Positions 35,390 through 44,668 of a stretch of 64,000 nt of DNA are shown here, piece by piece. The stretch comes from Streptomyces sp. NBC_01317. GTDB lineage: Bacteria > Actinomycetota > Actinomycetes > Streptomycetales > Streptomycetaceae. The position numbers and the translations under genes were made by a program. Positions within the stretch are counted from its first letter, which is position 1. Each line of letters opens with the position of its first letter. The stretch is taken from contig NZ_CP108393.1 in NCBI RefSeq assembly GCF_035961655.1, positions 62,001 to 126,000 on the forward strand, given 5' to 3'. Under the pieces are notes generated by a model, which had not been told where the DNA came from, did not search any database, and saw nothing but the letters and a program-made list of their open reading frames with translations.

Positions 35390-36265
35390 GTGTCCCAGTC
35401 GTTGAATGAATCCATCCAGCCGCGATTTCGTACCGTCGACGGATTGTCCATTCGTTTTGCCGAGAGCGAGGATCGCGGGGAGGACGTTCTTCTGCTCAAC
35501 CCATGGCCGGAGAGTCTGTTCGCCTTTCGGCCGACGTGGTCGCGGTTGGCCGAACACCATCATCTGGTGGCGATCGACCTGCCCGGATTCGGTCATTCCG
35601 AACGCCGTGACGCGCTGATGTCCCCACGGGCGATGGGGGAATTCCTGCTTCACGTCGCCGAGGCATTCGACCTTGACCACCCGCACGTCGTCGGGCCCGA
35701 CGTAGGCACCGGGACCGCTCTCTTCGCCGCGGCGCTCCACCCCGGGAAATGGCGCAGTCTTGTCGTCGGAAGCGGAGGGGCGGCCTTCCCTCTTCAGCTC
35801 AGCGGCATGTTGAAGGAGCTGGTCGAGAGCACCGACGTCGAGCAATACCGCAGCGCCGATCCGCGCGCTGCTGTCGCCGCCGCGCTGGCCACTCTTGAGC
35901 GGTATGTGATTCCTGACGACATCACCGAGGATTATCTCTCCGCCTACGACGGCGATCGATTTTTTGAATCGATGAGCTATGTGCGCACGTACCCTACGGA
36001 TCTTCCCGCTCTCGGAGAGCTGCTGCCGGAGATACGGACACCGGTGCAGCACATCGCCGGCAGCCGGGACGGATTCGTCCCCCCGGTCAACTCCGAATAC
36101 CTCCATGCGCGGCTGCCGCACAGCAAACTCGACATCGTCGACGCGGGGCACTTCACCTGGGAGGACGCCGCCGACGCGTACGCGGCGATCGTCACGGCGT
36201 GGTGGGACGGAGGGTACGCCGCCACGGGCTCCGGGGCGGTGGGCGCGGGTCGCGGGCGCGGCTAG
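35390..36265 (+). CDS. Alpha/beta hydrolase with Asp nucleophile
   Basis: 291 residues. The elbow reads VVGPDVGTGTALFAA, so the nucleophile is Asp104 rather than Ser. With FRTVDGLSIRFAES at the start, LLLNPWPESLFAFRPTW replacing the usual HG oxyanion loop, and DAGHFTWED carrying the His, this fits the haloalkane dehalogenase/epoxide hydrolase side of the fold. The GTG start follows GAGGGGAG. Its GC content is a little lower than its neighbours. Ends in a GRGRG tail. Standalone gene; substrate unknown. Confidence 0.85.
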   Translation: MSQSLNESIQPRFRTVDGLSIRFAESEDRGEDVLLLNPWPESLFAFRPTWSRLAEHHHLVAIDLPGFGHSERRDALMSPRAMGEFLLHVAEAFDLDHPHVVGPDVGTGTALFAAALHPGKWRSLVVGSGGAAFPLQLSGMLKELVESTDVEQYRSADPRAAVAAALATLERYVIPDDITEDYLSAYDGDRFFESMSYVRTYPTDLPALGELLPEIRTPVQHIAGSRDGFVPPVNSEYLHARLPHSKLDIVDAGHFTWEDAADAYAAIVTAWWDGGYAATGSGAVGAGRGRG

Positions 36266-36299
36266 GAGCGCACATCGACGGTGTCGCTGCCTAGGACAG

Positions 36300-37139
36300 C
36301 TATCCCGGCTTGCGCCATACGAAAACCTCGGTGCTCGGTCCCCGTTCGGAGAACCGACCGGACGGCGAGACCTCCCGGAGCAGCCGTTCGAGGTCCGCTT
36401 CAAAGGCGTCGCGGCGCCCGCCGAACAGGTGGGGTGCGGAGAACGAGTGGGAGAACACCCATGCGGCGACGTCCTCGCGGGTGCGGACCAGCGCCTGACC
36501 GCCCGGGACCACGAGCCGCTGAGGGCCGGCGAACCCGGCGCGGGTGAGTACGGCGGCCTCGTCGCCGGGTGTTCCGTGCAGGAGCACTCCCCGGCCCGCC
36601 CGTCGGACCGGCCCGAGGTATCGCTCGGTCAGGCTGGTGACGCCGGCATACGGGACCGCCGGGTGGGGCAGGCCGTCGGCGGTCCGGGTCTCCGTCTTCA
36701 GGTCCGCCACGTGCAGGAGAGCCCCGCCGGGTACGAGCATGTCCTTGACGGTCAACGCCACCAGATCGCGGTCCATCCAGTGGAAGGACTGGCCGAAGGC
36801 CGCGACGGTGAAGGTCCCGAGTCCCGCGGGGAGTTCCTCGGCCCGGGCCCGGACCCATGTGGTTCTGGTGGAGACACCCGCGTCGCCTGCCCGCCGCTCG
36901 GCCTCCGCGACCATGCCGTGGTCCGGGTCCACACCGACCACCTCATCGAACAGGTGTGCCAGGCTCAGGGCGAGGGTCCCCGGTCCGCATCCCACGTCGA
37001 GGAGGCGTCCCCGGCCGTCGGGGGTCAGGGTCTCGGCCAGTGCGTCGGCGAGTCCGGGCGCGTACGGGAGCCTCCCCCGCTGGTAGTACGGGGCCGACCC
37101 CAGGAACAGCGTGTCGTCCCACTCCCAGCCCTCAGGCAT
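36300..37139 (-). CDS. Class I SAM-dependent methyltransferase
   Basis: 279 residues. SAM-binding motif I is LLDVGCGPGTLALSLA and the acidic residue of motif II lies in VVGVDPDHGM. The later FGQSFHWMDRD and MLVPGGALLHVAD are usual for UbiE/type 11 enzymes. ATG 37139 is picked because GGGAG lies 6 nt upstream; ATG 37166 is also in frame. Divergent from an MmyB-like XRE regulator 161 bp away, which may control it. Methyl acceptor unknown. Confidence 0.9.
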   Translation of the reverse strand: MPEGWEWDDTLFLGSAPYYQRGRLPYAPGLADALAETLTPDGRGRLLDVGCGPGTLALSLAHLFDEVVGVDPDHGMVAEAERRAGDAGVSTRTTWVRARAEELPAGLGTFTVAAFGQSFHWMDRDLVALTVKDMLVPGGALLHVADLKTETRTADGLPHPAVPYAGVTSLTERYLGPVRRAGRGVLLHGTPGDEAAVLTRAGFAGPQRLVVPGGQALVRTREDVAAWVFSHSFSAPHLFGGRRDAFEADLERLLREVSPSGRFSERGPSTEVFVWRKPG

Positions 37140-37300
37140 GCCGGCTCCCGTTTCTTCCGTACCCATGCCCTTCCGGGCGCGGACGTGTCCGGCCCGTCGG
37201 CGCGATGATTCCACAGCGCCGGCGCGGGAGGCCGGGGAGGGGCTCCGCGTATGCGAACCAGTACCAGGCACACGGCACCGACCCGACGCAGACTGGAACC

Positions 37301-38191
37301 ATGAAGCACCACGGTGACACGCCTGGCCGGAACGAACTGGGGGACTTCCTGCGCGCACGCCGCGCCGCGCTCGATCCCCGGCGCATGGGCATGCCGGACG
37401 ACGGCCGCCCCCGCCGGGTGCCGGGTCTGCGCAGGGAGGAGCTGGCCCAACTCGCCCATGTGAGTCCCGACTACGTCGTGCGGCTGGAGCAGGGCAGGAC
37501 CCGCCGGGTGTCCCGCCCGGTCCTCGACGCGCTCGCGGACGCGCTCCAGCTGGCGCCGGACGAACGGTCGTACCTCTTCGCCGTGGCCGACGTCACCCAG
37601 GCCGCACCCACGCGACAGCCGGCCGAGCAGCGCGTCGATCCGCAGCTGCTGCGGCTGCTCGACGGCATGCCCGACATCCCGGCCCTCGTCCTCGGGCGCC
37701 GGCAGGATGTCCTGGCCTGGAATTCCGCCGCGGTGGCCCTGCTGATCGACTTCGGCGCGCTGCCGCCACGGGAGCGCAACCTGTTCCGGTTGACGTTCCT
37801 CGACGCGTCGTTCCGTTCCCTGTACGCGGACTGGCCCCGCGTCGCGCGGGAGTGCGTCGCGGTGTTGCGGATGGAGGCGGGCCGCAACCCCGGCGATCCC
37901 GTCCTGACCGCGCTGGTCGGCGAACTCAGCGTCCGCGACCCGGACTTCAGGACCTGGTGGGGAAGCCATCAGGTCCGGGGGCCCCGACAGCTGGCCAAGA
38001 CCTATCGCCACCCGGTGGTGGGCACCCTCACTCTCGACGTACAGCAACTCTCCGTCGACACCCAGCCCGGCCAGCGTCTGACCACATACACCGCGCCACC
38101 CGACAGCCCCGCCGAGGAAGCGCTTCACTTCCTCCTCCGCTGGTCCGAAAGTGGATCTAGGCCCGTTGGTGGTGCGCGAGCAGCCGAGTGA
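37301..38191 (+). CDS. XRE-family regulator with MmyB-like ligand-binding domain
   Basis: 296 residues, same architecture as the regulator at 6221: HTH from LGDFLRARRAALDPRRMGMP through VPGLRREELAQLAHVSPDYV, then the MmyB domain (VLAWNSAAVALL, NLFRLTFLDASFRSLY, HPVVGTLTLDVQQL). ATG 37301. The 3' end overlaps the convergent MarR gene by 35 bp. It is a probable regulator of the divergent methyltransferase. Confidence 0.9.
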   Translation: MKHHGDTPGRNELGDFLRARRAALDPRRMGMPDDGRPRRVPGLRREELAQLAHVSPDYVVRLEQGRTRRVSRPVLDALADALQLAPDERSYLFAVADVTQAAPTRQPAEQRVDPQLLRLLDGMPDIPALVLGRRQDVLAWNSAAVALLIDFGALPPRERNLFRLTFLDASFRSLYADWPRVARECVAVLRMEAGRNPGDPVLTALVGELSVRDPDFRTWWGSHQVRGPRQLAKTYRHPVVGTLTLDVQQLSVDTQPGQRLTTYTAPPDSPAEEALHFLLRWSESGSRPVGGARAAE

Positions 38192-38597
38192 GCAGGTCGG
38201 TCAAGGTCCGTCTGTCCTCGGCCGAGAGCGGGGCCAAGAGGTCGTCCTGGACCCCGTCGAGCGCTCGGTCCAGCCGTCCCAGTTGGCGACGTCCCGCAGG
38301 GGTGAGCGTCACCCTGTTGCGCCTCCGGTCGTCCGGGTCCGGCGTCCGCTCGACGCAGTCCTGCTCGGCCAGTTCGTTGATCGCCGCCACGACGTCGCTG
38401 CGGTCCATGCTGCACCGGCGGCCCAGTTCGGCCTGGCTGGCCCCCCCGAACTCGTCCAGCGCGGCCAGGATCCGGTAGTGGTATCCGCGCGCGCCCACCG
38501 CGCCGAAGCTGTCGGAGGCCAACCGGTGTGCGTACACCGCCACTTGGGTGAGCAGCCAACTCGGCTTCGCGGTCAGGTGCGCGGGGGTCTCTTCCAC
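38157..38597 (-). CDS. MarR-family regulator
   Basis: 146 residues, winged-helix MarR: RGYHYRILAALDEFGGASQA, LGRRCSMDRSDVVAAINELA, VERTPDPDDRRRNRVTLT. GTG 38597 is a provisional start; the region upstream is not conserved and an in-frame GTG lies four codons earlier. It is divergent from the SnoaL-like gene across a region with four TTGG-N5-CCAA palindromes, which it probably binds to repress both. The ligand is unknown. Confidence 0.85.
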   Translation of the reverse strand: MEETPAHLTAKPSWLLTQVAVYAHRLASDSFGAVGARGYHYRILAALDEFGGASQAELGRRCSMDRSDVVAAINELAEQDCVERTPDPDDRRRNRVTLTPAGRRQLGRLDRALDGVQDDLLAPLSAEDRRTLTDLLTRLLAHHQRA

Positions 38598-38615
38598 GAG
38601 AATCACTTTACATCG

Positions 38616-38686
38616 TTGGCGCCGCCAATGAATATCTGTATGGTTGGCAACACCAATGTTGGACAGGCCAATATTGGACCCGCCAA
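38616..38686. promoter_or_regulatory. Array of four TTGG-N5-CCAA operator-like sites
   Basis: TTGGCGCCGCCAA (38616-38628), TTGGCAACACCAA (38644-38656), TTGGACAGGCCAA (38659-38671) and TTGGACCCGCCAA (38674-38686). The last three are spaced exactly 15 bp; the first is 28 bp before the second. The block sits between the divergent MarR and SnoaL-like genes and reaches within 15 bp of the latter's start. Probably the MarR binding region. Confidence 0.7.
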
Positions 38687-38700
38687 CGAAAAGGTACACC

Positions 38701-39117
38701 TTGTCCACCAACACATTGATCGCCGACCGTATCGAGATAGCCGACCTGTTCGCCCGCTTCGCGCTCCTGCTCGACGAAAAGCGGTGGGACGACGCGGACA
38801 CCGTCTTCACGGACGACGTGACGGCCCACTCGCCTCGCTCGGGCGAGGTCCACGGGCTCGACACGCTCGTCGGCTTCATGCGACAGGCCGGGGCCGGCGG
38901 CGAGCACACCCAGCACCTCACCACCGATCCGCTGGTGGACGTGGACGGCGACCGGGCGGCCGCCTCGGCGAACTCGCTCGTCCACTTCTGCCGCGACGGC
39001 GAGGCACCTCACCTGTCCAGCGGCCTGCGCGTGGTCTGCACCGTGGTCCGGACGCCTGCGGGCTGGCGGATCCGCGAGTCGCGGACCGTGGTCATCTGGA
39101 CGAACCAGACGGGATGA
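38701..39117 (+). CDS. SnoaL-like/NTF2-fold protein
   Basis: 138 residues of the NTF2-like cone fold: IADRIEIADLFARFALLLDE, RWDDADTVFTDDVTAHSPRS, HGLDTLVGFMRQAG, HLSSGLRVVCTVVRT, WRIRESRTVVIW. Members are isomerases, cyclases or ligand-binding proteins; the catalytic residues vary too much to assign. TTG 38701 is set as start after AAAAGG; this places it 14 bp beyond the last TTGG-N5-CCAA site, so a bound regulator would block it. Confidence 0.8.
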   Translation: MSTNTLIADRIEIADLFARFALLLDEKRWDDADTVFTDDVTAHSPRSGEVHGLDTLVGFMRQAGAGGEHTQHLTTDPLVDVDGDRAAASANSLVHFCRDGEAPHLSSGLRVVCTVVRTPAGWRIRESRTVVIWTNQTG

Positions 39118-39207
39118 ACGAGATGGGGTGAATCAGACGGGGTGAACCAGAAGTGATCCCGGCCGGGATCGTCATGGTGGCTCCGTCGTGACGGTGACTT
39201 CGTCGTG

Positions 39208-39240
39208 TGCGCCGCGATCCCCGTTACGGATCGCGGCGCA
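39208..39240. terminator. Bidirectional terminator overlapping the TetR stop
   Basis: A perfect 13-bp stem (TGCGCCGCGATCC and complement) with a 7-nt loop. The right arm includes the last codons of the convergent TetR gene. Confidence 0.8.
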
Positions 39241-39823
39241 CGGACGCCGCCGGGTCGCGGGCCACCGCGTCGAGGGCCGCGCGCAGGTACGGCACCAGAC
39301 GCTCCACGTCCGGGCCGTTCATCACCGTATTCCCGAGGAGCATCCTGCTCAGGAGGACCCCGGAGCAGATGGAGACCAGCAGGGCGGAGCGCGCGTCGGC
39401 ATCGGCGCCGGGCAGCGCGTCGGCCAGCTTGCGCTGGTAGTTGCCCTCGATGCTGGCCCGCATGATCGCCGCGGCCCGTTCGTTGGAGGCCGAGCGGAGT
39501 GTGAGCAGCAGCCCGTCGGAGGCGACCTCGTCCTCGCCCGTCAGCAGGGCACGCGCCGCCTCGCCGGTCACGTCCGGCGTCATCATGAGCGACTTCTGGT
39601 AGGCGAGGTCGACGACCTCCGCGAACAGGCCTTCCTTGGAGCCGAAGTACCGGCTGATCAGGCGCGTGTCCACGTCCGCCGCCCGGGCGATCTCGCGCAC
39701 CCCCGCCCCGTCGTACCCCAGCCGCGTGAAGACCTCGCGGGCCGCCCGCAGGATGGACGCCCGGGTCGCCGCCGCGTCCCTGCGGCGCACCGGCGCGGGA
39801 GAGGGAAGGTCGTCCTCGTTCAT
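39224..39823 (-). CDS. TetR/AcrR-family regulator
   Basis: 199 residues. HTH: TRASILRAAREVFTRLGYDG, VREIARAADVDTRLISRYFG with the KEGLF that follows. The C-terminal ligand domain is of TetR_C type (SLMMTPDVTGEAARALL, LVPYLRAALDAVA). ATG 39823 chosen at the beginning of conserved sequence. Divergent from the aldo-keto reductase at 39960; a nested inverted repeat at 39875-39913 is the likely operator. Confidence 0.9.
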   Translation of the reverse strand: MNEDDLPSPAPVRRRDAAATRASILRAAREVFTRLGYDGAGVREIARAADVDTRLISRYFGSKEGLFAEVVDLAYQKSLMMTPDVTGEAARALLTGEDEVASDGLLLTLRSASNERAAAIMRASIEGNYQRKLADALPGADADARSALLVSICSGVLLSRMLLGNTVMNGPDVERLVPYLRAALDAVARDPAASVRRDP

Positions 39824-39874
39824 GCGGCCAGGATATCGGTCCCGGCGTCTCCCACCGGCGGTCGGCGCTTGCAT

Positions 39875-39913
39875 GTCCACATGCGAGGACTTACGATGTC
39901 CTCAAGCGTGGAC
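39875..39913. promoter_or_regulatory. Nested inverted repeat, candidate TetR operator
   Basis: Outer arms GTCCAC (39875-39880) and GTGGAC (39908-39913), inner arms AGGAC (39886-39890) and GTCCT (39898-39902), all symmetric about 39894. Lies midway between the divergent TetR and aldo-keto reductase genes. Confidence 0.6.
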
Positions 39914-39959
39914 ATAACCGCTTGTCCGGCTGCGAACGACAGAATCACGAGGTTTTCCC

Positions 39960-40961
<1,002 letters not shown>

Positions 40962-41139
40962 TCGGGCTTCGGCCTGCCTCTGGTCCGGCGCGGGTCCTCC
41001 GGCCGTCTCCGACTTCCTGGTGCCGTGCCTGGTACCGGCCCGCATAGGCAGCCTCCTCCCTGGCACCCCGCCCGCCACGGAGTGACAGTGGAGGGAGGCC
41101 GCCGGTCTCCCGGTTCGGACAAGCTCGGAGAAGATCATC

Positions 41140-42096
41140 ATGAGGACAGACGTCACATTCCCCAGCGGCGGGCTGAAGCTCGCCGGCCACCTCTACACCC
41201 CGGACGGCCCTGCCTCCGCCCCCGGCTCCGGTGAGGGGATCCGTAACCCCTTCCCGGCGATCGTCGTCGGTCACCCCGCGAGCGGCGTCAAGGAACAGGC
41301 GGCGGGTCTGTACGCCGAACGCCTGGCCCGCGAGGGGTTCATCGCCCTCGCCTTCGACGCCGCCCACCAGGGCGAGAGCGAAGGCACCCCGCGCGGCCTC
41401 GAGGACCCTGCCCACCGCGTCGAGGACATCAAGGCCGCCGTGTCCTTCCTCAGCGCGCGCGCCGAGGTGGACCCGGACCGCATCGGGGCTCTCGGGATCT
41501 GTGCCTCCGGCGGCTACGTCGTCCCGGCCGCCGCCACCGACCACCGGATCAGGGCTGTCGCCACCGTCAGTGCCGCCGATGTCGGCCGCCAGTTCCGTGA
41601 GGGCGCCGACGGTGCGCAGGACCCCGCGGTCATCCAGGGGATGCTCGACGCGGCCGCCGCGGCCCGGACCGCCGAGGCCCGTGGCGAGGGGGTCGGGGAG
41701 TTCCCGATCTTCCCGGCCACGGAGGAAGAGGCCAGGGCGCTCGGCCAGCACGCCTTCGAGGGCTGGGAGTACTACTGCACCGACCGCGCGCGGCACCCGC
41801 GTTCCGCTAAGTCGTTCACCTGGAACAGCGTCGACCGCATCGTGCCCTTCGAGCCGTTCCGTTTCATCTCGCTGATCGCCCCGCGCCCGCTGCTCATGAT
41901 CGTCGGAACGGAGGCAGTCACCTCGCACATGACCACCGAGGCCTTCGCGGGCGCGAGGGAGCCCAAACGGCTCCGCTGGATCGACGGTGCGAGCCATGTC
42001 GACCTGTACGACACGGACACGTGTGTCACCCCGGCGATGGCCGAGCTGACCGACTTCTTCGGGAGCCGGTTGAGCAGTCCGGTGTCGGTGAACTGA
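41140..42096 (+). CDS. Alpha/beta hydrolase (dienelactone-hydrolase-like)
   Basis: 318 residues: FPAIVVGHPASGVKEQAAGL, FDAAHQGESEGTPRGLEDP, and an elbow LGICASGGY in which the nucleophile position is Cys, as in dienelactone hydrolase. IAPRPLLMIVGTEAVTS and GASHVDLYD supply the acid and His. This matches the YcjY/dienelactone-type group found as short standalone genes. GGAG 9 nt before ATG 41140. It follows the aldo-keto reductase by 178 bp on the same strand and may be co-transcribed with it. Confidence 0.85.
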   Translation: MRTDVTFPSGGLKLAGHLYTPDGPASAPGSGEGIRNPFPAIVVGHPASGVKEQAAGLYAERLAREGFIALAFDAAHQGESEGTPRGLEDPAHRVEDIKAAVSFLSARAEVDPDRIGALGICASGGYVVPAAATDHRIRAVATVSAADVGRQFREGADGAQDPAVIQGMLDAAAAARTAEARGEGVGEFPIFPATEEEARALGQHAFEGWEYYCTDRARHPRSAKSFTWNSVDRIVPFEPFRFISLIAPRPLLMIVGTEAVTSHMTTEAFAGAREPKRLRWIDGASHVDLYDTDTCVTPAMAELTDFFGSRLSSPVSVN

Positions 42097-42178
42097 CAAG
42101 GGGAACGTACGGGGGGCACGCGACCGTTGACCGTTCGGCAGGAGTGGATCGAAGTCGACAGCGCGGAGGGAGCCTTCG

Positions 42179-43273
42179 ATGGCTGTGAGCGACATGACGC
42201 GGGGTACGCGCCTCGCCGCCCACGGTGCCGTCTCCACCTCCCTCGCCCTGCTGAGTGACCATGAGCTGCACGCGCTGGTGGACACCGCCGTGCCGCTGGG
42301 CACCGGAATCGGAGGACAGTCGGCCCTGTTGGACGTCGGCGGAACCCCGGTCTTCGTCAAGCGGGTGCCCCTCACCGATCGGGAGCGGCACCCGGAGAAC
42401 GCGCGGTCCACGGCGAACGTGTTCGAGCTGCCCGCCTTCTGCCACTACGGCATCGGCGGCCCGGGCTTCGGGGTCTGGCGAGAACTCGCCGTACACACCA
42501 TGACGACGAACTGGGTGCTCGCGGGGGACCACGAGGGCTTCCCCCTCATGTACCACTGGCGGGTCCTGCCGGACTCGACGCCTCTGCCCGACGCGCTGGC
42601 GGACGTCGAGAAGACCGTCGCCTTCTGGGGCGGCGGCTCGGAGGTTCGCCGTCGCGTCGAGGGTCTTCAGCGGTCGTCGGCGAGCGTCGCCCTGTTCCTG
42701 GAGTACATCCCGCGCACGCTCCACGCGTGGCTGGGCGAGCAGATGGACGCCGGCGGCGAGGTCGCGGACCGGGCCTGCGCCATGGTGGAGCGAGGCCTGG
42801 AAGCCGGGACCTCGTTCATGAACGCGCGCGGACTGCTGCACTTCGACGTCCACTTCGAGAACATCCTCACCGACGGCCGGCGCCTCTACTTCGCGGACTA
42901 CGGCCTCGCACTCTCCTCCCGGTTCGAACTGGCGCGGGAAGAGGCCGGCTTCTTCGCTCGTCACCTGACCTATGACCGCTGTTACAGCGTCTCGTACCTG
43001 GTCAACTGGCTGGTGACGGACGTGTACGGGTACGGGAAGGACGACCGCGAGGCGCGGGTGCGCGCGTACGCCCGGGGTGAACGCCCCACGGGATTGCCGG
43101 AGACGGCCGCCGCGATCCTCGCGCGCCACGCGCCGCTCACGGCGGTGATGGCGGACTTCTTCCGCGAGCTCCGGGACGAGAGCAGGGACACTCCGTACCC
43201 GCTGGCGGCGATCCGCCGTACGGAACACCGAGGTGCCCCTACTGGTCGGACAGGGGCCCCAACCCGGTCGTAG
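42179..43273 (+). CDS. Protein-kinase-fold phosphotransferase
   Basis: 364 residues. Kinase-like motifs: VFVKRV (ATP-binding Lys), the catalytic loop GLLHFDVHFENILTD (HxDxHxxN) and YFADYGLALSS (the DFG position is ADY). The glycine-rich loop is weak (GTGIGGQSAL). Closer to aminoglycoside/choline-kinase-like proteins than to Hanks Ser/Thr kinases. The start ATG 42179 follows GGAGGGAGCC. Transcribed alone, 82 bp after the hydrolase. The substrate, protein or small molecule, is unknown. Confidence 0.8.
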   Translation: MAVSDMTRGTRLAAHGAVSTSLALLSDHELHALVDTAVPLGTGIGGQSALLDVGGTPVFVKRVPLTDRERHPENARSTANVFELPAFCHYGIGGPGFGVWRELAVHTMTTNWVLAGDHEGFPLMYHWRVLPDSTPLPDALADVEKTVAFWGGGSEVRRRVEGLQRSSASVALFLEYIPRTLHAWLGEQMDAGGEVADRACAMVERGLEAGTSFMNARGLLHFDVHFENILTDGRRLYFADYGLALSSRFELAREEAGFFARHLTYDRCYSVSYLVNWLVTDVYGYGKDDREARVRAYARGERPTGLPETAAAILARHAPLTAVMADFFRELRDESRDTPYPLAAIRRTEHRGAPTGRTGAPTRS

Positions 43274-43293
43274 CCCGGGTCGGGGCCCCTGTC
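43249..43293. terminator. Bidirectional terminator hairpin
   Basis: About 19-bp stem built on GACAGGGGCCCC and GGGGCCCCTGTC with one mismatch and a 7-nt loop. The left arm includes the final codons of the kinase-fold gene. Serves convergent genes on both sides. Confidence 0.85.
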
Positions 43294-43372
43294 GTGTGAC
43301 GCGGAAAAACGGCGTCGACAGCCCAGTGGCTGCCGGGCGTCATCGCCGCGCGCTCTGTGGCAGGACCGCCCC

Positions 43373-44395
43373 TCAGAGGGCGGCGTCACCGGCGGCCGAC
43401 CCGAGGACGCTCTCCAGCAGCTCGTCCAGCTTGACCTCGGTGGCTCCGGCCGGCGCTGTGGTCTTCTCGCCCTTGCCCACACGCAGCACCAGCGCGAGCT
43501 TCTTCACCTTCGCGTTCTCGGCCAGCTTGGCGAGGTCGACGGACACCTCGGTGAGTGCGCCGTTCTTGAGGGCGAAGTCCGCCGCGACCTTCACGTCCGG
43601 GGCGTCCTTGAAGTCCTTGTCCGCCGGGAATTCGATGCCCGCCGGGAGTTCCTTGGCCAGCGGACGGATCCCGTCGAGGAGTCCGGTGAGCAGCGTACGG
43701 AAGGGAGCGGTGGCGGTGACGTGCTCCGTACCGTCCTTGTCGCCCGCGGTCTTGAACTCGACCTCACGGGCGATGACTCCGCGCAGGGCCTTCACTATCT
43801 TGTTCTGCGTCTTGGCGTCGAGCGTGGGTTCCGCCGACGGCTCGCCCTGGCTCAGGGCGTCCTGCTGAAGCTCCTTCGTCGCGACCTTGACCCATTCGCC
43901 CTCAAGGATCTTCTTGAACGTGCCCGCGTCCTCGGGCAGTTCGTCCGCGGGCGGCGCGGGGGTGCCCGTCGCGCTCGAAAGCGTGGCCACGTCGGCGCGG
44001 AAGTAGGTGTAGTCGCCGACGACCCGGTATTCCAGCAGGTCGCCCTCGGGGCTGCTGACCTTCATCCCCACGCCGGTGAAGTCCTTCTCGCCGGACTCGG
44101 CGAGCGGCTTCTTCGACTGGACGGACAGGGAGATCTTGGCACCGCTGAGCAACTCGGCGACCTTGTCCGGCAGTTCCTCGCCCGGCGCCGCGTCGGCATC
44201 CAGCGCCTGCAACGTCTTGGCGTCGGCGTCCAGGTCCAGCTCGAAGGAGAGCGAGCGCTCGGCGCCGAGCTTGTCGAAGGCACGGTCGAGCTTCTGCCCG
44301 GCGGAAAGGTTCTCCACCGTGCCGCAGGCGGCGGAGCCCGCCAGGACCGCTGTGACGACGGCGGTGGCGGTCAAGGTCTTGCGTATAACAGAAAT
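43373..44395 (-). CDS. Lipoprotein of unknown function
   Basis: 340 residues with a signal peptide (IRKTLTATAVVTAVLAGSAAC) whose Cys follows a relaxed lipobox, so the mature protein would be membrane-anchored outside. The mature part resembles the LppX/LprG-like or LolA-like Streptomyces lipoproteins (KLGAERSLSFELDLDADAKT, LLEYRVVGDYTYFRADV, VAADFALKNGALTEVSVDLA). A Shine-Dalgarno GAGGAG lies 6 nt before ATT 44395, and the only other in-frame start (GTG 44473) would place 26 unrelated residues before the signal peptide. ATT initiation is inferred. Confidence 0.78.
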   Translation of the reverse strand: MSVIRKTLTATAVVTAVLAGSAACGTVENLSAGQKLDRAFDKLGAERSLSFELDLDADAKTLQALDADAAPGEELPDKVAELLSGAKISLSVQSKKPLAESGEKDFTGVGMKVSSPEGDLLEYRVVGDYTYFRADVATLSSATGTPAPPADELPEDAGTFKKILEGEWVKVATKELQQDALSQGEPSAEPTLDAKTQNKIVKALRGVIAREVEFKTAGDKDGTEHVTATAPFRTLLTGLLDGIRPLAKELPAGIEFPADKDFKDAPDVKVAADFALKNGALTEVSVDLAKLAENAKVKKLALVLRVGKGEKTTAPAGATEVKLDELLESVLGSAAGDAAL

Positions 44396-44668
44396 GGTGG
44401 TCTCCTCATGGGTACGACCAAGGTGCTGGTCATCCCTAAGACCCCCCGGCCCGCCGCGAAGTTGCACGTGCACGCGGAGTCGTGACCAGTTCGTTGCCGT
44501 AGGGCACCTTTACCGGCGCGCGGGCGCGGTTCGTCCGCCGAGGTCCGCCTGTGGCCCCGGGCGTAGATCCATTGTCCCGGGGCCCGGAAGCCCCTTGTCA
44601 CCCCTCGCGGGGAATGATCACGAGCCGGAGCTGAGCGGAGGGCTCTCGTACGAGAAGTCTCTCGTCCG

